A stretch of 64,000 bases of DNA, from contig OX104127.1 of assembly GCA_944470555.2 (NCBI GenBank), positions 156,215,276-156,279,275 on the forward strand. Direction: 5' to 3'. Shown here piece by piece: positions 47,901 through 59,308 of the stretch. Both the position numbers and the translations under genes were made by a program. The notes beneath the pieces are model-generated. The model did no database searches, had not been told where the DNA came from, and was given only the letters and a program-made list of their open reading frames with translations. This stretch comes from Heterobilharzia americana (lineage: Eukaryota > Platyhelminthes > Trematoda > Strigeidida > Schistosomatidae). The stretch's first letter is position 1, and every line of letters starts with the position of its first letter.

Positions 47901-50900
47901 CGGCAGAAATGCATTACAATGTATAGAGAAAACAGTGTTCCAAGTTTTAATATCGTGTATGTAGTCATAAGATTTGGTCACCATAAAATGTGTTCTGACC
48001 ACTTTCCAAATGCAATACAATACTGCAACTCCGAAATTTCAGCTTACGTTTTCTTCGGAACTTTGATAAAACTTGTCAAGTTTCACAGTAAAACTTCAAT
48101 AGCGAGTAGCATTCGTAAATTTTATTGTTTGAATTCAGTTTTTTATCGACTGAATTATTCATGACTGACTGAAATGTAGGTGTGTAAGTATGTGAAAACG
48201 GCTTGCTGGTTTAAAGGTTTTTTCTCGTTTTCTGAATAGTTTATCTGTTCATTAATAATACTATAAAATCGAGGAAGTCGGCCGCTGCTGTAGAAATTTA
48301 ATTTTCTGGGCTTGTGAACACATTTGAGCGTGGTTAGGTAAAGGTCTGGTAAAGACCGTTACTGGCTCCATATTAGCACGTTTACTTGAAGCGAACCATA
48401 AAGTGGATATGAATGAGTCACTTTCCATTCCGCACCGGGTTCCCATCAACCCACCAAAAGGTACCCGGCTCGGAATGCTTCAAAACGCACAAGCAGTAGC
48501 AATGAGGATCAAACAACCCTTATTGTATGTTTAAAAGAAGCATGTGTTGCCTCTGCTACAACCGTGTCTCGGTTCGACGTGCACAAATCCCTCAGCGTCT
48601 TGCCCCAGGTAATCTAGTTCCAAACTGTTGATACTCCTTCATCTCTGTAGTCTGAAATACTTCCAACAGTTTCTCTCCTATGACCGGTAGTACGATCTAA
48701 CCGTCTACGAGGGATACTAGTCTGGCAGACCACGAACGACGCGAACCTAATGTGTGAATCAGAACGTCAACCACCACCACAACAATACCACCGACGGGTG
48801 AAGAAAAGACAGACTGTTGACAGAGAGCTTTTTACTGTCTCAACAATAGTCAATACAATTGACAGTGATGTTGAATATATGCATTTCTAAATGACCTTGA
48901 CAACACTAAATCTCATGTAGGTAAAAATAGTTAACAGCCAATGAGAGTTCAGCCTTGAGAGGAGAGAGAAGAAAAACTAGCGGTATGAAAACAGCTATGT
49001 AGGTTATTTTAAGGTCATGAAAAATACAGCAGTAAAGCTATGCAAAATTAGGGGTATATGGCATTCTCTTGACCTATTTTATCCCCCACTATGAGTAGTA
49101 TTCTACCAAGCTAGTATTTCTCAAATTATCTTTCTTCCTATTGTTTTACTAAACTATCACCTTATGCATGTTACACAAATCGTAAAATCCTTTGGACAGT
49201 TTATTATCTTGAATTAAATCTCAGCAACAGTTGATTCTATCATTAACGTTCATATTAGACTTTTCTGAATTGATTTCTTCCACTGTATAATATATTATTA
49301 AGAAACTGATAAGCGAAATTTCATTATTGTTGACGCATAATATATAGGACAATATATAGGACCTAAAGTAGTTACCGAGAAGATTATTCTTTGTTCACTC
49401 AAATGGGTTTTAATTATAGAATTACATCATATGGGAGATTATTTAGAGTGACTAATTCTTTACGATGGTCATGTCGAACAATAAGGTTATATATGCTTCT
49501 TTTAAAAGCACAATAACGGCGTGAAGTTTTGAATTACTGATGCTTCAGCTATGTATAGCCAAATTCATGGTTGTTATTGTTTTCTGTGAGATGGGTTGTT
49601 TAATCATGAAGCTTTCATCGTCTGTCTAAACGATATCATCAGCACTAACTTCAGTATGAAGTGAGCTGTCAGTATCTCTCCGTGAGTGATTTAGTAGCTT
49701 GTCTTGACGTAATAGTTTGTCATTGGTTGTTTCTTTTGATTATTGTGTCATTGACAGACTGCATAGACTTTCCTGTTGGCTGTTGTTCTGTTAACCTGTG
49801 ACCTTTCTGTCGTTTATCATTCCTCTCATTGGTTGATGGATTGGGTCTATGTCTATACATCTGTTGGTTACTGACTAACTGACCTGAATGCAAAACTTCT
49901 AATGAATTGTCTCTGATATTCTTTGTGTATCGCCTCTCCATCCAAGATTTCTACATTGTCGAAATTGAATTCATGTGCATGGTTGTTATCTATTTGCATT
50001 GAAATAAGTGATGAAATGTCGTGACATTTAATAGCCTACTGGTGTTCATGTAGACGAAGGGGATTCATTCACTTTACTTCTTTGGTGTAACTTGGTTGTG
50101 CTTTATGACAAAATATTCAAAGAGGTGCCCAGTTTCATGAGTTTAATACATGTTCTATTATAGTGCTGACGATGCACTTCAGTTCTTCCTTTTGAATAAA
50201 CGAAATAGGTAATTCCATATTTTTATAATCTTTTTATTCTCAATATAAATATTATCATCTCCTCCTAGTCAATATTATCGTTCAAAGAAAGGTGTACTTA
50301 AAAACACTCCTACAATTGATAATTCATATAAGTGGGCTGGTGGGGAATTCTTTCTACAGCTGGTGATTTAATACGTTTTGCTGATCATTTAGCATTGATT
50401 TACATTGGATGGCTTGATTCTTATGGTATTGTAAGACAGTCTACTTTGAATCAATTATGGAAAGTCTCATGTGTACCACCAAATCAGAATACATTACCGG
50501 GATTAGGTTGGTTTTTAGCTAGGTAAGTTTACAATGTAACAATAATTTACTTTTTATTCTCTATTAATTTCATTTTATTTAACCATACATCATTTTATGA
50601 TAAGCAGTTGAGATGATAGACAACCTGGAAATAACATTGAATCTATGACTATTGTTAACTTCGTTGTCTTATCTGTCTAGGGAACTTGATCAGAAGTAAC
50701 TCCTACTCATGTTAAACATTTATTTCGACAAAACAATAAGAAGACGTAAATTGTCTGAACCGTGTAATGTATTTGCGCAACACATTTCGAACTATCTGAT
50801 CACACACGTACTTGTCATAGGTATTTATATAAAAACTCATGAAGATAAGGGGTGAGAAAATAAAAAGGAGTCAGGCAGGAGGGCTGACTTAAAGGCCGAA

Positions 50901-53900
50901 TAACAATGAAAATCAATATAGCGAAAAAATAATAGTACATCGAACTTGGTTTTTTCAATAGTTGAATTTACCAAGGAAGGTTTAGTGTGACAACAAATTG
51001 TTTATGAATACATACATAAAAGCTAAGGCATCAACAAATTTCAGGATCCCTCCCCAACATGTTTTGTAAATAGGTGTAAAGGAAGTAGCCACATCAATCT
51101 TGTGACCTGTCTCAACAATATGTTTAGCGATCGAAGAACTTGGACGTCTGCTACCAACATTTGTTGGAAGTTGAAACCACCTTTATGTATTCAATTAAAA
51201 TTTTTTTCTATTTTTTCCTTTTTTCACCCTTGTTTTATAAATAGTGTGAAATGTGCAAAACAATTTTTTTATTAAGGAATTTTAAACATTTATTATCCAA
51301 TTAAAGATGTGATGATCTCATATCTTCTTAGATGAATAATATTTCTATAGTAAAAGATATCCAGTGTCTAATATATGTGTAAAGTATACATTTTATTCTA
51401 GTACTTTAAACACTCTCCGAAGTTATTTTTAAAAGGCTAACTTTAGAAAAATATGAATTCGGTTTATTCTTCATTATTAAATAGAGAGTTTGAAAATGAA
51501 TTCCTAACTGGAATTATATTTGAAAAGTTACCCTAATTTGATAAAAACCTACTGTCCAAAATGAATAGAATTGCAATTAATGTGAATACAAATAATCATA
51601 TTAGTCATTAGCAATAGAGTAGTATTTTGTTGAACTGGGTATACCTGCACCCCATTGAGTGATATTGTCTCTACTGGAACTTGAACTCACTGAACATCAC
51701 TTCAAACGCCAAAGCGTTATCCACTAAACGATTGGGTCACGATAACCATCTCCTGTGCAATGAGTATCATTTGTTGTTATAATATTTGTAACCTCCCGTT
51801 GCTATACAGGGCTGAATTGCTCAACTTCTGTTCAATAAAAAAGTAATGTTAATGATTAAAATGTCGCAGTTATATAGATGACGAAAAAACATTAATCAAG
51901 AAGAAAGAATCAGGTAAATAACACCAAACCAAGAAAGAAAGAAAAAGTAAATCGAACATTCTCCTCGTGACCAATGTGGTTTAAATAGTCTCCAAAGTAC
52001 ATTCCCATTGCTCAATACCAGTTTAGGTGTAATTATTAAACGTTTAGAACTGCACGATATAGTGCGACCTCCATGCAATGTTGTCGTTGGATAACTGTCC
52101 TCATATCTGACTCGGTTGGTCCAAGCGGGGTCATGAGTGCACACTTCTGAGGAGTCCCATACTAGGAGGAAACACCTGTCCAGCGCTCCAAGGTCTCAAG
52201 TGTTTCTCCAACTGATTTCAATCCATTATGAACACCAACTTGAAGGGAATATATAAATCCTCACAAACCTTCAGATTAGATTTTACAACTTCATCTGTAC
52301 ACATATGGATGACACTTGTTTGATACTACTAATAATGTTACATTGTCTTTAACAAGTTTTAATTATTTTTCTTATCACTTTTTAGTTATAAGCTTTAATC
52401 AACTTTGTTTGCTTTCAAGGAAGGCTGTAGTCAATGATTAACATCACCTAGTTAATAACTACTGAGAGATATGAGAACCTAAAGTGAGATAGTTGTATAC
52501 GATGAACTGAAGTTGTCCAGATGCACCGAGGTTCAGCAGTACATTTTGTCTTGCTCTTTTCAATTTCTGATAGTTCTTTATCTTATATAAATTCGAAGTG
52601 AGAATTACATTTAGATTAGGCGATTTATGTGGGTAATAACTGGTTAAACCTGACTGACTGACAAGATCTCAACGTAGAACCTCTCATATGAGTGTATCGG
52701 TTCAGGTTGCTAAAGGTGGATAGAAAAAGAGTGATATTAAAGTAGACAAAGTTGTGTGAGAGAATAAACAATCCGAATATAAAGTTACTGCAAATATTCA
52801 AGTTTTAGAAAATGTCAAGAAGTGAATACCTTTGCACTACTTGACTAATTTTCAGCCATATCACCAAGAATCAGTCCTCTGTCATTTAACCTCTGGGACC
52901 CTAACCAGGCAGTCTACATCTTCCAGCACCGCTCAGACCAACATTCAGGGACTTCATCGATTGGTGTCACATCTTGATCTGGCCACCCTGAATCATTTCT
53001 AACCTGATGGATAGCGTAATTTCATCTGTCTGTTCTTGACTTTACCATGCTGCTGTTGGTATTACAAAATTATCATAATAATGCGTTAAAATAAGCTAAA
53101 CTATTGGTGTAGAGACTTAGAATCGTTATACAATGAAGGGATAATTACTGATTAGTAGATATAAACAATCAACAGAATAATCAAACTACTAGATGGATTC
53201 GACTGAGTGAATATCATTACCACTGACCAATAAATTATTGTTCATTGTAGTAAAACATTCTTTCTATATTCGAAATATGTAATGGAAACATGATTAATTC
53301 AACTTTTGGATCCTAAGATATTATTATTAATTGAATTCAGGTTATATAGTAAAGGGTGATCAGTTGAAAACAAGCGCATTCTATGACCCCCGTAATAGTT
53401 GATCTTGGCAGTTTAAGAAGAAACTACCAGATTGCAATCGAAATCGTTGGTTGTAGGCTCTATATGATATAGCTCGAATTTGATCAAGGTAGGCCTGATA
53501 GCATCTATGCCTCATTTATGTTAGTCCTCCTTGAGGACAACTAATTAGGTTAGAGATGAGTTTTTCAAGCTATTCGTGATAATTATTCACCTACCGTGTT
53601 GTTGATGCCGCATAAATCTTTAATAAATTATGACAAAAATCACGTTGCAGGTTGTATGTGAAATTTGTTGGAGAAGATAGTATGGTTGAAGAGATGAATA
53701 TCTTGTTCGGTGACATGAATATAACCTGGGTAGAGGAATTAAATAGGATTGGATAAGTTATAACTTACCCAATTTATGTTTATATACATTTGTGTTAAAC
53801 CACAGATCCTTAGTATATACGATCACAATACGAAGGTAGGACATTTTCAGTAGATAAAAGATCAGAAAAATATATCCTAAGAGTTTTGTGAAAATATATA

Positions 53901-54999
53901 TCACAATATGCACAAATACTTGTTAGTCATATATGCCTTTATCTGAAATAGGCTACTCCTATCAAGCACTTCATTGATCAGACAACTGAAATGCATGTAA
54001 ACAACTTTGTAAACATTCAGAATCGTACTAAGAAAGTTATAAACATCCTTAATACGTTGACGACGGAAAATTTTCCATATACCATTTAAAATGATATTGT
54101 CTCATTTGGATTGATGGCAATCCAGCCAACGGGTATAGTTTCAAAGATTGATAAACCTATTTAATATGCAGATATTTTTATTTCTCAAGTGAAACAGATT
54201 ATTAAATTGAAAATAAAGTATCATTTTCCTTAATAGTCACCTTGTCCTTGACGTTCTTGATTCTGATTGGTCATTGCATACTTGAACGTGATTCGCTGTC
54301 ACTAACTCCAATCATTTTTATTTGTTTCATGGCTTCGTACAAAATTTGATTTATTTTTCTCTCATTTTATACGTTGATATTGTGATGGAAGGTGTTTACT
54401 ACTTTCAACATGACAGCAATAGGTCTTATCATAATAGGGATTTGACTAACCGAACCGAATCCCTAAATATCATTTCTTACTGCCATACAATTATAACAAA
54501 TGTAGCCAGTTGTAGATGATCTGATTTTCATTATGTAATATTTTTCTTTTAGTTATAGATCGTGAGTACTTCGCAACCAGTCAATATTCTTTTAATCTAA
54601 CGTGTAGTCTATTATAGCATTTCACATAAAATTGTATATTATTCTTTTAGGCGTTCAGGTGACCCAGCTACCGTGGAAAATGGTTATCCAGATCGATTAT
54701 ACGCATTACACACTGGTGGAGCAGTAGGCGGTACAACTGTTCTTCTTCTTAGCTTACCTCTTTTTTTATCAAATGAAACAAATAAACTGAATAGTAATGA
54801 TCAAATTCTATCTATCAAAAACACTGATTGTAAAGATAATCACAATAAGTATCCAACGGATATTAGAGTGAAATCAGCAAATATACCACCAATTAATGTA
54901 GCTATTCTAACTAATTTAGAAAATGTTTCCGGTATCTCTGAATTAGCGATTCATTTAGCTGAATTATTTCTAGACTATGCTTTAAAAGAGGCCATCTAA
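38983..54999 (+). CDS. LACTB: Serine beta-lactamase-like protein LACTB, 7 exons
   Basis: Exons are 38983-39156, 39199-39265, 39383-39573, 45075-45158, 45837-46192, 50269-50522 and 54651-54999, all with GT-AG introns and matching phases. With one base restored in exon 6 the protein is about 491 aa. LACTB is a penicillin-binding-protein/class C beta-lactamase relative. Animal forms are mitochondrial intermembrane-space proteases that form filaments and influence lipid metabolism. Active-site motifs are present: SISK at residues 103-106 (nucleophile Ser103, Lys106), YST at 208-210 and HTG at 396-398. LLNHTSGI (exon 4), YKWAGG/GILSTAGD (exon 6) and HTGGAVGG (exon 7) are family signatures. Residues 1-20 are hydrophobic (MKIRSALVLTALASS) and may be a targeting or membrane segment. 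A further 5' exon cannot be excluded, because an acceptor-like tatag lies at about 38913. Exon 6 contains an apparent 1-nt deletion, so as written the frame breaks. Introns 3, 5 and 6 (5.5, 4.1 and 4.1 kb) are swollen by retroelements. Confidence 0.9.
39574..40149. other. LACTB intron 3, unclassified part
   Basis: Non-coding DNA between exon 3 and the SINE. I see no gene or named repeat here. Confidence 0.4.
40150..40350 (+). mobile_element. Sm-alpha-type SINE with hammerhead ribozyme
   Basis: A tRNA-derived head (A-box-like tagtggataacg, B-box-like gtcgagtccaaatcc) is followed by a hammerhead module at 40271-40330 and the gattccactgctagccac tail typical of schistosome Sm-alpha repeats. It lies sense in LACTB intron 3. 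Such SINEs are polymerase III units whose RNA can self-cleave. Confidence 0.78.
40271..40330 (+). ncRNA. Hammerhead ribozyme, Sm-alpha type
   Basis: Core CTGACGA (40284-40290) fits the CUGANGA consensus. Stem II is GTCC/GGAC (40291-40294 with 40301-40304), and GAAA is at 40305-40308. Stem III is very short (tgcgca). The cleavage triplet ATC ends at 40316. Stem I uses ATCCA/TGGAT (40278-40282 with 40318-40322) and an outer GCAG/CTGC pairing. One base pair next to the core (40283/40317, T opposite C) is lost compared with the Sm-alpha prototype, and the triplet is AUC rather than GUC, so cleavage may be weakened. Confidence 0.78.
40977..42144. repeat. Inverted repeat, left arm (LACTB intron 3)
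   Basis: Reverse complement of 46723-47890 with the symmetry sum 88,867 throughout. 1,168 bp with no indel seen and only a few substitutions (for example C/T near 42092, and four amino-acid-level differences in shadow frames). It is part of the RTE at 40977-44620. Confidence 0.95.
41212..42936 (-). pseudogene. RTE linker and reverse transcriptase
   Basis: 42439-42936 has DRRLKRWTEHFKAQFN and PTPLEVEKAVSNLKRSKAAG. 42249-42467 has RIRLTDIVSILLGHKV. 42200-42290 has a frameshifted KAAFDSVDRELL. 41855-42112 has QGSSLSLIMFNFVTDVL and GHLVDLEYANSVVL (catalytic YADD mutated to YANS). 41212-41517 ends with NPYRLRWIGHVLRIPIHH. The loss of the catalytic Asp pair shows the copy is dead. Confidence 0.8.
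43125..44050 (-). pseudogene. RTE AP-endonuclease domain
   Basis: Minus strand: DVCCVSESHIHESSEVV (the E of the ETR block) and LTGVGIALS at 43793-43987. After frameshifts come NVNAQLGKLS (the DFNAQ block), GGRLLQFHSDNHLFLANTNF, and RWTQMDHIAISHRW at 43319-43585, with an SDH-region loss beyond. Sequence order and spacing fit RTE endonucleases. Confidence 0.75.
44850..44945 (+). repeat. tRNA-like SINE head or tRNA pseudogene
   Basis: Shows a tRNA-like D-arm (tagttcactaggtggagc) and a T-arm-like ggtttgaatcc box, as in polymerase III promoters. The anticodon stem and acceptor stem do not pair properly, so it is not a working tRNA. It lies 130 bp upstream of LACTB exon 4. Confidence 0.5.
46530..46722 (+). 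mobile_element. RTE fragment adjoining the right arm
   Basis: The plus-strand frame 46532-46750 contains VDHFTYLENCVSPNGLVVNEI, a block that normally lies 3' of the YADD motif in RTE RT. Here it precedes the copy of that region in the right arm. The order is therefore scrambled, implying a composite of two insertions or a rearrangement. Confidence 0.6.
46723..47890. repeat. Inverted repeat, right arm (LACTB intron 5)
   Basis: Sense-oriented copy of the RTE RT C-terminal part and 3' tail, carrying the same stops and the same YANS mutation as the left arm. It ends at the same base as the element's 3' end. The arms enclose 4,578 bp that contain LACTB exons 4 and 5. Confidence 0.95.
47891..49690. 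other. LACTB intron 5, unclassified part
   Basis: No coding exon or named repeat recognised. 48261-48800 is GC-richer than its surroundings and may be an old repeat, but I cannot assign it. Confidence 0.35.
49700..50100 (-). pseudogene. Probable Penelope-like GIY-YIG C-terminal fragment
   Basis: Minus-strand translation gives an AIKCHDISSL..MQID segment followed by HEFNFDNVEILDGERRYTK and DNSLEVLHSG, then a basic low-complexity tail. This HxFDF-NV-IL pattern is usual at the end of GIY-YIG domains of Penelope-like elements. No catalytic GIY-YIG core is seen upstream. Confidence 0.5.
50339..50346 (+). other. LACTB: Apparent 1-base deletion in LACTB exon 6
   Basis: The frame entering from exon 5 reads SYKWAGG and then hits a stop within ten codons. 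The family continuation GILSTAGDLIRF is in the frame one base back. The junction is a run of four G (50341-50345 region) where five would keep the frame. Splice sites on both sides are otherwise sound. It is either a homopolymer sequencing or assembly error, or a real disabling change. Confidence 0.85.
50730..51180 (-). mobile_element. Penelope-like element 3' end, antisense in LACTB intron 6
   Basis: The minus strand at about 51170-51010 gives SSIAKHIVETGHKIDVATSF, YKTCWGGILKFVDALAF, a GIY-YIG C-terminal block like the one in the element at 60359-61700. The lower end (50735-50815) shares an approximately 85-bp sequence with 62685-62765. Degenerate. Confidence 0.55.
51625..51765 (-). mobile_element. 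Antisense SINE fragment (Sm-alpha-like)
   Basis: On the minus strand a tRNA-like head (tagtggataacgctttgg, then gttcaagttcc) is followed by a tgcaggtatacccagtt stretch that matches the 5' half of the hammerhead stem I. The rest of the ribozyme is missing. Confidence 0.55.
52040..52240 (+). mobile_element. SINE with degenerate hammerhead
   Basis: Contains gagtgcacacttctgagg, tcccatactagga and gtccagcgctcc, the layout of the second hammerhead-bearing schistosome SINE type, also seen at 57330-57545. Core CTGAGGA (52147-52153) is intact. The base closing stem II before GAAA is G instead of C (52168), and stem I hardly pairs. Probably inactive. Confidence 0.6.
52677..53005 (-). mobile_element. 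RTE 3' tail, diverged
   Basis: Aligns by eye with 40990-41350 (left inverted-repeat arm) in the same orientation, with many substitutions. Minus-strand coding remnants end near 53000. An older insertion of the same family in LACTB intron 6. Confidence 0.65.
53006..54650. other. LACTB intron 6, unclassified part
   Basis: AT-rich, with no gene or named repeat recognised. Confidence 0.4.
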
Positions 55000-56475
55000 T
55001 GTATATGTGCCAAGAATACTATTTTGCCTAGTCATTATATTGTAATATACGCCTTCTTTCTTTCCTCTGATCAATGTATATTTAACTTGATGTAAAGCTG
55101 ATTTTCTCTCCCTTTTTTTGTGATATATTAGACTAGGCTATTCAAAGTATACCTAACATTGGGTGTATATCACCTAGTGGTATATTTTAAGGAGTTATCT
55201 GGAACAAGATGTAATTTCGCGTCAATTATTTTTCTCATAATATATATTAGTACTGTTAACAATTTCCAATTTGACGCCTCATTTGATTTTGTATACCTCT
55301 TCATGATAATAATGTTTGGTTTTTTTTAAAAAATATATAGGAATGATGATGATGCCTGTTTCTTTCAATTTTTCTTCATACGATTGCTTCTTTAATCATT
55401 CCATTGGATGGTTTCGTCAGCTTGATTATCTTAAAGACTCTTTTTTTTTCATCTTAGACTGGTTAAGTGTTTCACATTCATAGTTAGGATCTACATTGCT
55501 TGTACTAATCATAGTAGTGTTGAACTATTCGGCTTAAAAACCCCGGGAGATTGAATTGAAGTATGTTACACATACCATACTATTTACCAAAGTAACGGTG
55601 ATAACAGTTAGTTACCCGTGTTATCGTAAGATGGTCACAATTTATTATGAGTTTATTTTCAATTTTATTTCTTCCAACTGTTTCCATTTTCATGATGTAA
55701 TACTTCTTAGTACAGTAATGCTTCTCCTCCCATTCAATGGACATGGTTAACTCTCGAAGTATAGTTGAAATGTTTAGAAATTATGGTTGACATCTGTAGA
55801 ATGAAGTGTAGAAAATAGTAAAAAAACTACTAAGTGTAGGTTAGATTGAAGATATAGAGTAATACATTGTGATTTCACAAGAACATCTTTATTGATGCAG
55901 GATAAACCTGCAGCTCTTTGAATCCAAGTATTAATTATGGAGTCTTTGTTAAAACTCTGCTCAATCACCTTTGTCACACAGAAAGCACCATTCACTGTCA
56001 TACAATATATAACTTCCAGTTGAACAAGTATTAATCTGTTGTTTTTTTTCCAGTGGTTTACCCGTTTCAAACTGTTAATCGACTCAACGATTAGAAAGTG
56101 ATGCATTTTCTTTACTTTAAATGATTATACCTTTTCGGATCTGTCTTACAAAACACAGGTCTGTAAACCTCGATGATGTATCTTGCAAATTTTTGCGGTA
56201 GTAATGTTTTTCTTTGCGCATACAAATAACACGAAGTGTCCCATTTACAGTTTATAAGCTAAATTCGAATAAGAAAAATGTGGTCCAGAAGACTTACTTT
56301 TGACGAAAGATGTTTGGTACGAAATATGAGTTGAAATTTAGTATGATTGATATGTCAGTTTTATCTTCCTATGAAATGATGTTTGTGCTCAGATCAGGTG
56401 ATCTTGAAAGCAATTCACTAATGAGCACTATACAGTAGTGTATTTTTGAGATGAGTGGGAATTTTTTCTACTTTA
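55000..56475. other. LACTB 3' flank, no further gene seen
   Basis: AT-rich DNA following the stop codon. I did not find a canonical AATAAA within the first 400 bp, so the transcript end is unknown. A 110-codon minus-strand frame at 55774-56106 has no recognisable domain. Confidence 0.4.
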
Positions 56476-56479
56476 GAAG

Positions 56480-56535
56480 TTTCATTGGTTCCCTAACTGA
56501 TGTCAGTCCATGATGAATACTACTTCTGAATTCAT
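56480..56535 (+). repeat. SINE tail fragment
   Basis: Carries ctaactgatgtcagtccatga and atgaatactact, matching the 3' part of the SINE at 57330-57545. Confidence 0.55.
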
Positions 56536-57183
56536 ATTAGCTTGTTGGTAATCACAACTTATATACGGTGGGGCTTACAAATATTCTTCATTGAATAGTC
56601 GGTTATTTGAAATATTAAAGTAGTGAAGTAAACGAGAAGACAGAGACGAAGGAAGGATTCTTTATATTATTAACATGTGGTACAGTAGTCGTTAAATATG
56701 GTACACTTTCCACTAAGACAGTCATTTGCATATTGTGTTTCATTTCCTTTTCCGCTTCTCTCTTGATTTGCTCTTAGTACGACCTCGTCTCTTGCGTTTG
56801 CCTGGGCAGAATCCTTACCCATTGGTGGTAATTCCTTTTCATTTCTACCGCCCTCTCAACATATACTACTTATATTGGTTCTTATCAGCAACGCCCACTA
56901 CTGATGAGATATCACGTGGACAAATTCTATCGATCACTTAAATGGAAATGTAGCAACATTATAAAAATCGAAATGACATTCAGACACAAAGTGAATAGAA
57001 ATAATTATATTATTTGACTTATTTTCGTTGAAGCAATCAAAGAGAATGATAAAATACACATATTTATTGGTTTCGCCCCAACTGATTAACACCTACACTG
57101 GAATACGATACACAATTTTTGACGTATCGACACTTTAGTTTGGAGATAAAATCTTCATTGATTTGTACAAGTATGAATGAGTT

Positions 57184-57187
<4 letters not shown>

Positions 57188-57243
<56 letters not shown>

Positions 57244-57244
57244 A
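57188..57244. repeat. (TA)n microsatellite
   Basis: About 28 TA units with one interruption, shortly upstream of a SINE. Confidence 0.97.
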
Positions 57245-57329
57245 CCAGTTGTAACTGAAGTGGATGCTAACTGAAGACCTTGGATGATAGTCTCACTATG
57301 TCGCGAATTGACAGAAGTTGGAAATTGTG

Positions 57330-57545
57330 AACCACTGGAAACCGACCCAGTGGCTGAATGTTTAGCGCGTTCGCTGGGAAACCTGAAGGTCCTGAGTTGG
57401 ATCTGTAGTCGGGTCGTGAGTGCGTACTGCTGAGCAGTCCCATACTAGTTGAACGAAGCAGCTGTCCAGTGCTCCCACGTTTTCAATGCTTCCTCAACTG
57501 ATGTCAGTCCATGATAAATACTACTAAATTAAAAAAATCCCCATT
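57330..57545 (+). mobile_element. SINE with degenerate hammerhead
   Basis: The tRNA-like head includes cagtggctgaatgtttagcg and ggtcctgagttggatc. The hammerhead-like region at 57421-57475 keeps stem I (GTACTG with CAGTGC) and a GTC triplet at 57464-57466. The core reads CTGAGCA (G8 changed to C) and GAAG instead of GAAA, so it should not cleave. Confidence 0.65.
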
Positions 57546-58890
57546 CACCTCAAAAATGCACCTCATCTCAAAGTTAATGATTGACTAGAAAATGCCCTGA
57601 AGAATTTTACTATACATACATGTATTTCGGTAAAAGTTATCCCAACTCACTGCAATTCATAATTCTTGTTATGTTAGCTTTAAAGAACCTCGTACTAGCG
57701 CGGGTCATTTTTTAAAATAATTTTTGTACAGATTCCTAACTTTGGTGGTCTACTAACCATAATCTAGTGTATCAGCTCATGATTCTCACTAGTTGCTCAG
57801 AGTAGGGTAGAATGCGTTGGAACACATAACCCAATGCTTGTTAGTCGTATACGCAGAACACTTCATATGATACAGGTTCAGATGTCATGAGTGGAATTGC
57901 TAATTTTCTGTTCGGATGACCTTGACACGTTAATTTATTTAAAGATTACGAAAATAGCTCATTCAGTTTATGCGTTTGTTGCTCGTTCCCCTTACATGCA
58001 TAGTAAATAAAAATTTTGAGGAATTGGTTCAATTTCCCCTCTTTAAATGGTGTGAAAACTTAGAGTTCAAGAAGAAATTATCAAATTATTTCAGCAAAAT
58101 GTTATCTCAAAGAATTAACGTCTAGTTATTTACAACTATCCATGATTATTGTTAACTTAAAGTTGATATTCACTCACATTCCATTTACAGTCCAATAATC
58201 AACACTGATTTAATTGCAAATAGTTAAATCATGGCAGCGGAATCAACTTTCTCAATCTGTAGCAACATGTGCAGACTAGTTAGCTAAGGAAAAATTTCGC
58301 AGTGCCTTTAGTAGAACTAGTGTGAGCGGCGAACGCTTAAATTTAGTTGTCGCCCTAGAAACGATTGGAATCATCCAGGATAATATTTTGCTACTGATCA
58401 AAGAAATTAGGTCACTTAGTCTATCCTGTATCAGTCATCTAATCATCAATTAAGGTTATTTTGAGATTTTGGACTCTTGAAAGTGACATGAACATACGAT
58501 TACAATCGTCTTCAGTTGTGTCAAAAAATGGTTCATTCCATTAATGCGAAGTTAATTATCAGCTGTTGTTATGAGCTGGATTGGAAATCCAAATAAAGTA
58601 GTAACGATGTACAAGCCAATGTACTAAAATAATGACCCTACGAGTTTTTTTTATTGTTGGGAAACACTCCGGCTATGAGAATCTTTCTGTGCGGTTGGTG
58701 ATTTGAATCTGTCGCTTTTAATCTATGATTAAAAGCTGAGCAAACATCAACATAATGAGTAGGCAAGCAGTATTGAAGTATCCGCATAGGAGCTCATCTA
58801 CAGATAGAGATTGAGCAATTCGACTCTGTATGGCAACAGGGAATTACAACTTTTAAAAGCAAGAACGAATAGCCTTTTGCATAAGAGATG
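57546..58890. other. No identifiable gene
   Basis: AT-rich intergenic DNA without supported features. Confidence 0.4.
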
Positions 58891-58894
58891 ACAC

Positions 58895-59050
58895 TCGTAG
58901 GTCGATGGCCTAGAGGGTAATGACCTGGCTTTTGGAGCTATGAGTACTGGATTCGAGTCTCACTGGGAACAAGATTACTCACTGCAGTGCAGGTACATCC
59001 AGTTGATGAGTGTATCCTGGATTCCAATCCTAGCCACTAACCATACATCA
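58895..59050 (+). mobile_element. Sm-alpha SINE with hammerhead stem II deleted
   Basis: The tRNA-like head (gatggcctagagggtaatg, then ggattcgagtctc) is followed by ggtacatccagttgatgag and directly tgtatcctggattccaatc. Compared with 40271-40330, stem II and the GAAA strand are gone while stem I halves remain. The ribozyme cannot fold. Confidence 0.7.
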
Positions 59051-59308
59051 ACATGGTGAACACCTTAACCATTGAGCTATAGACTTGAGTACAAATGAAG
59101 GTGTGTTGAATTTCTTCTTCAAATTTTTATTGAAGAACATTATTCGAATCAGTTTATTTGAATACATTGACCTCTCATTTCGTCTTTTACCAGGTGAATG
59201 TCAATTAACTATTGAATTACTTAGTGGGTCGTGTTTAATGGGAATGAACGTGAACACTTACTGATGCGTATATTTCCAACCTGAGTAGTTATCTAAGCTT
59301 TAAGTAAT

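Noticed and set aside
38983..54999. Beta-lactamase as an antibiotic-resistance gene or bacterial contamination
   Set aside because: It has seven exons with GT-AG introns, LACTB-specific motifs and schistosome retroelements in its introns. It is a eukaryotic housekeeping-type gene.
55774..56106. 110-codon minus-strand frame downstream of LACTB
   Set aside because: No recognised domain, no supporting neighbours and AT-rich. Not enough for a gene call.
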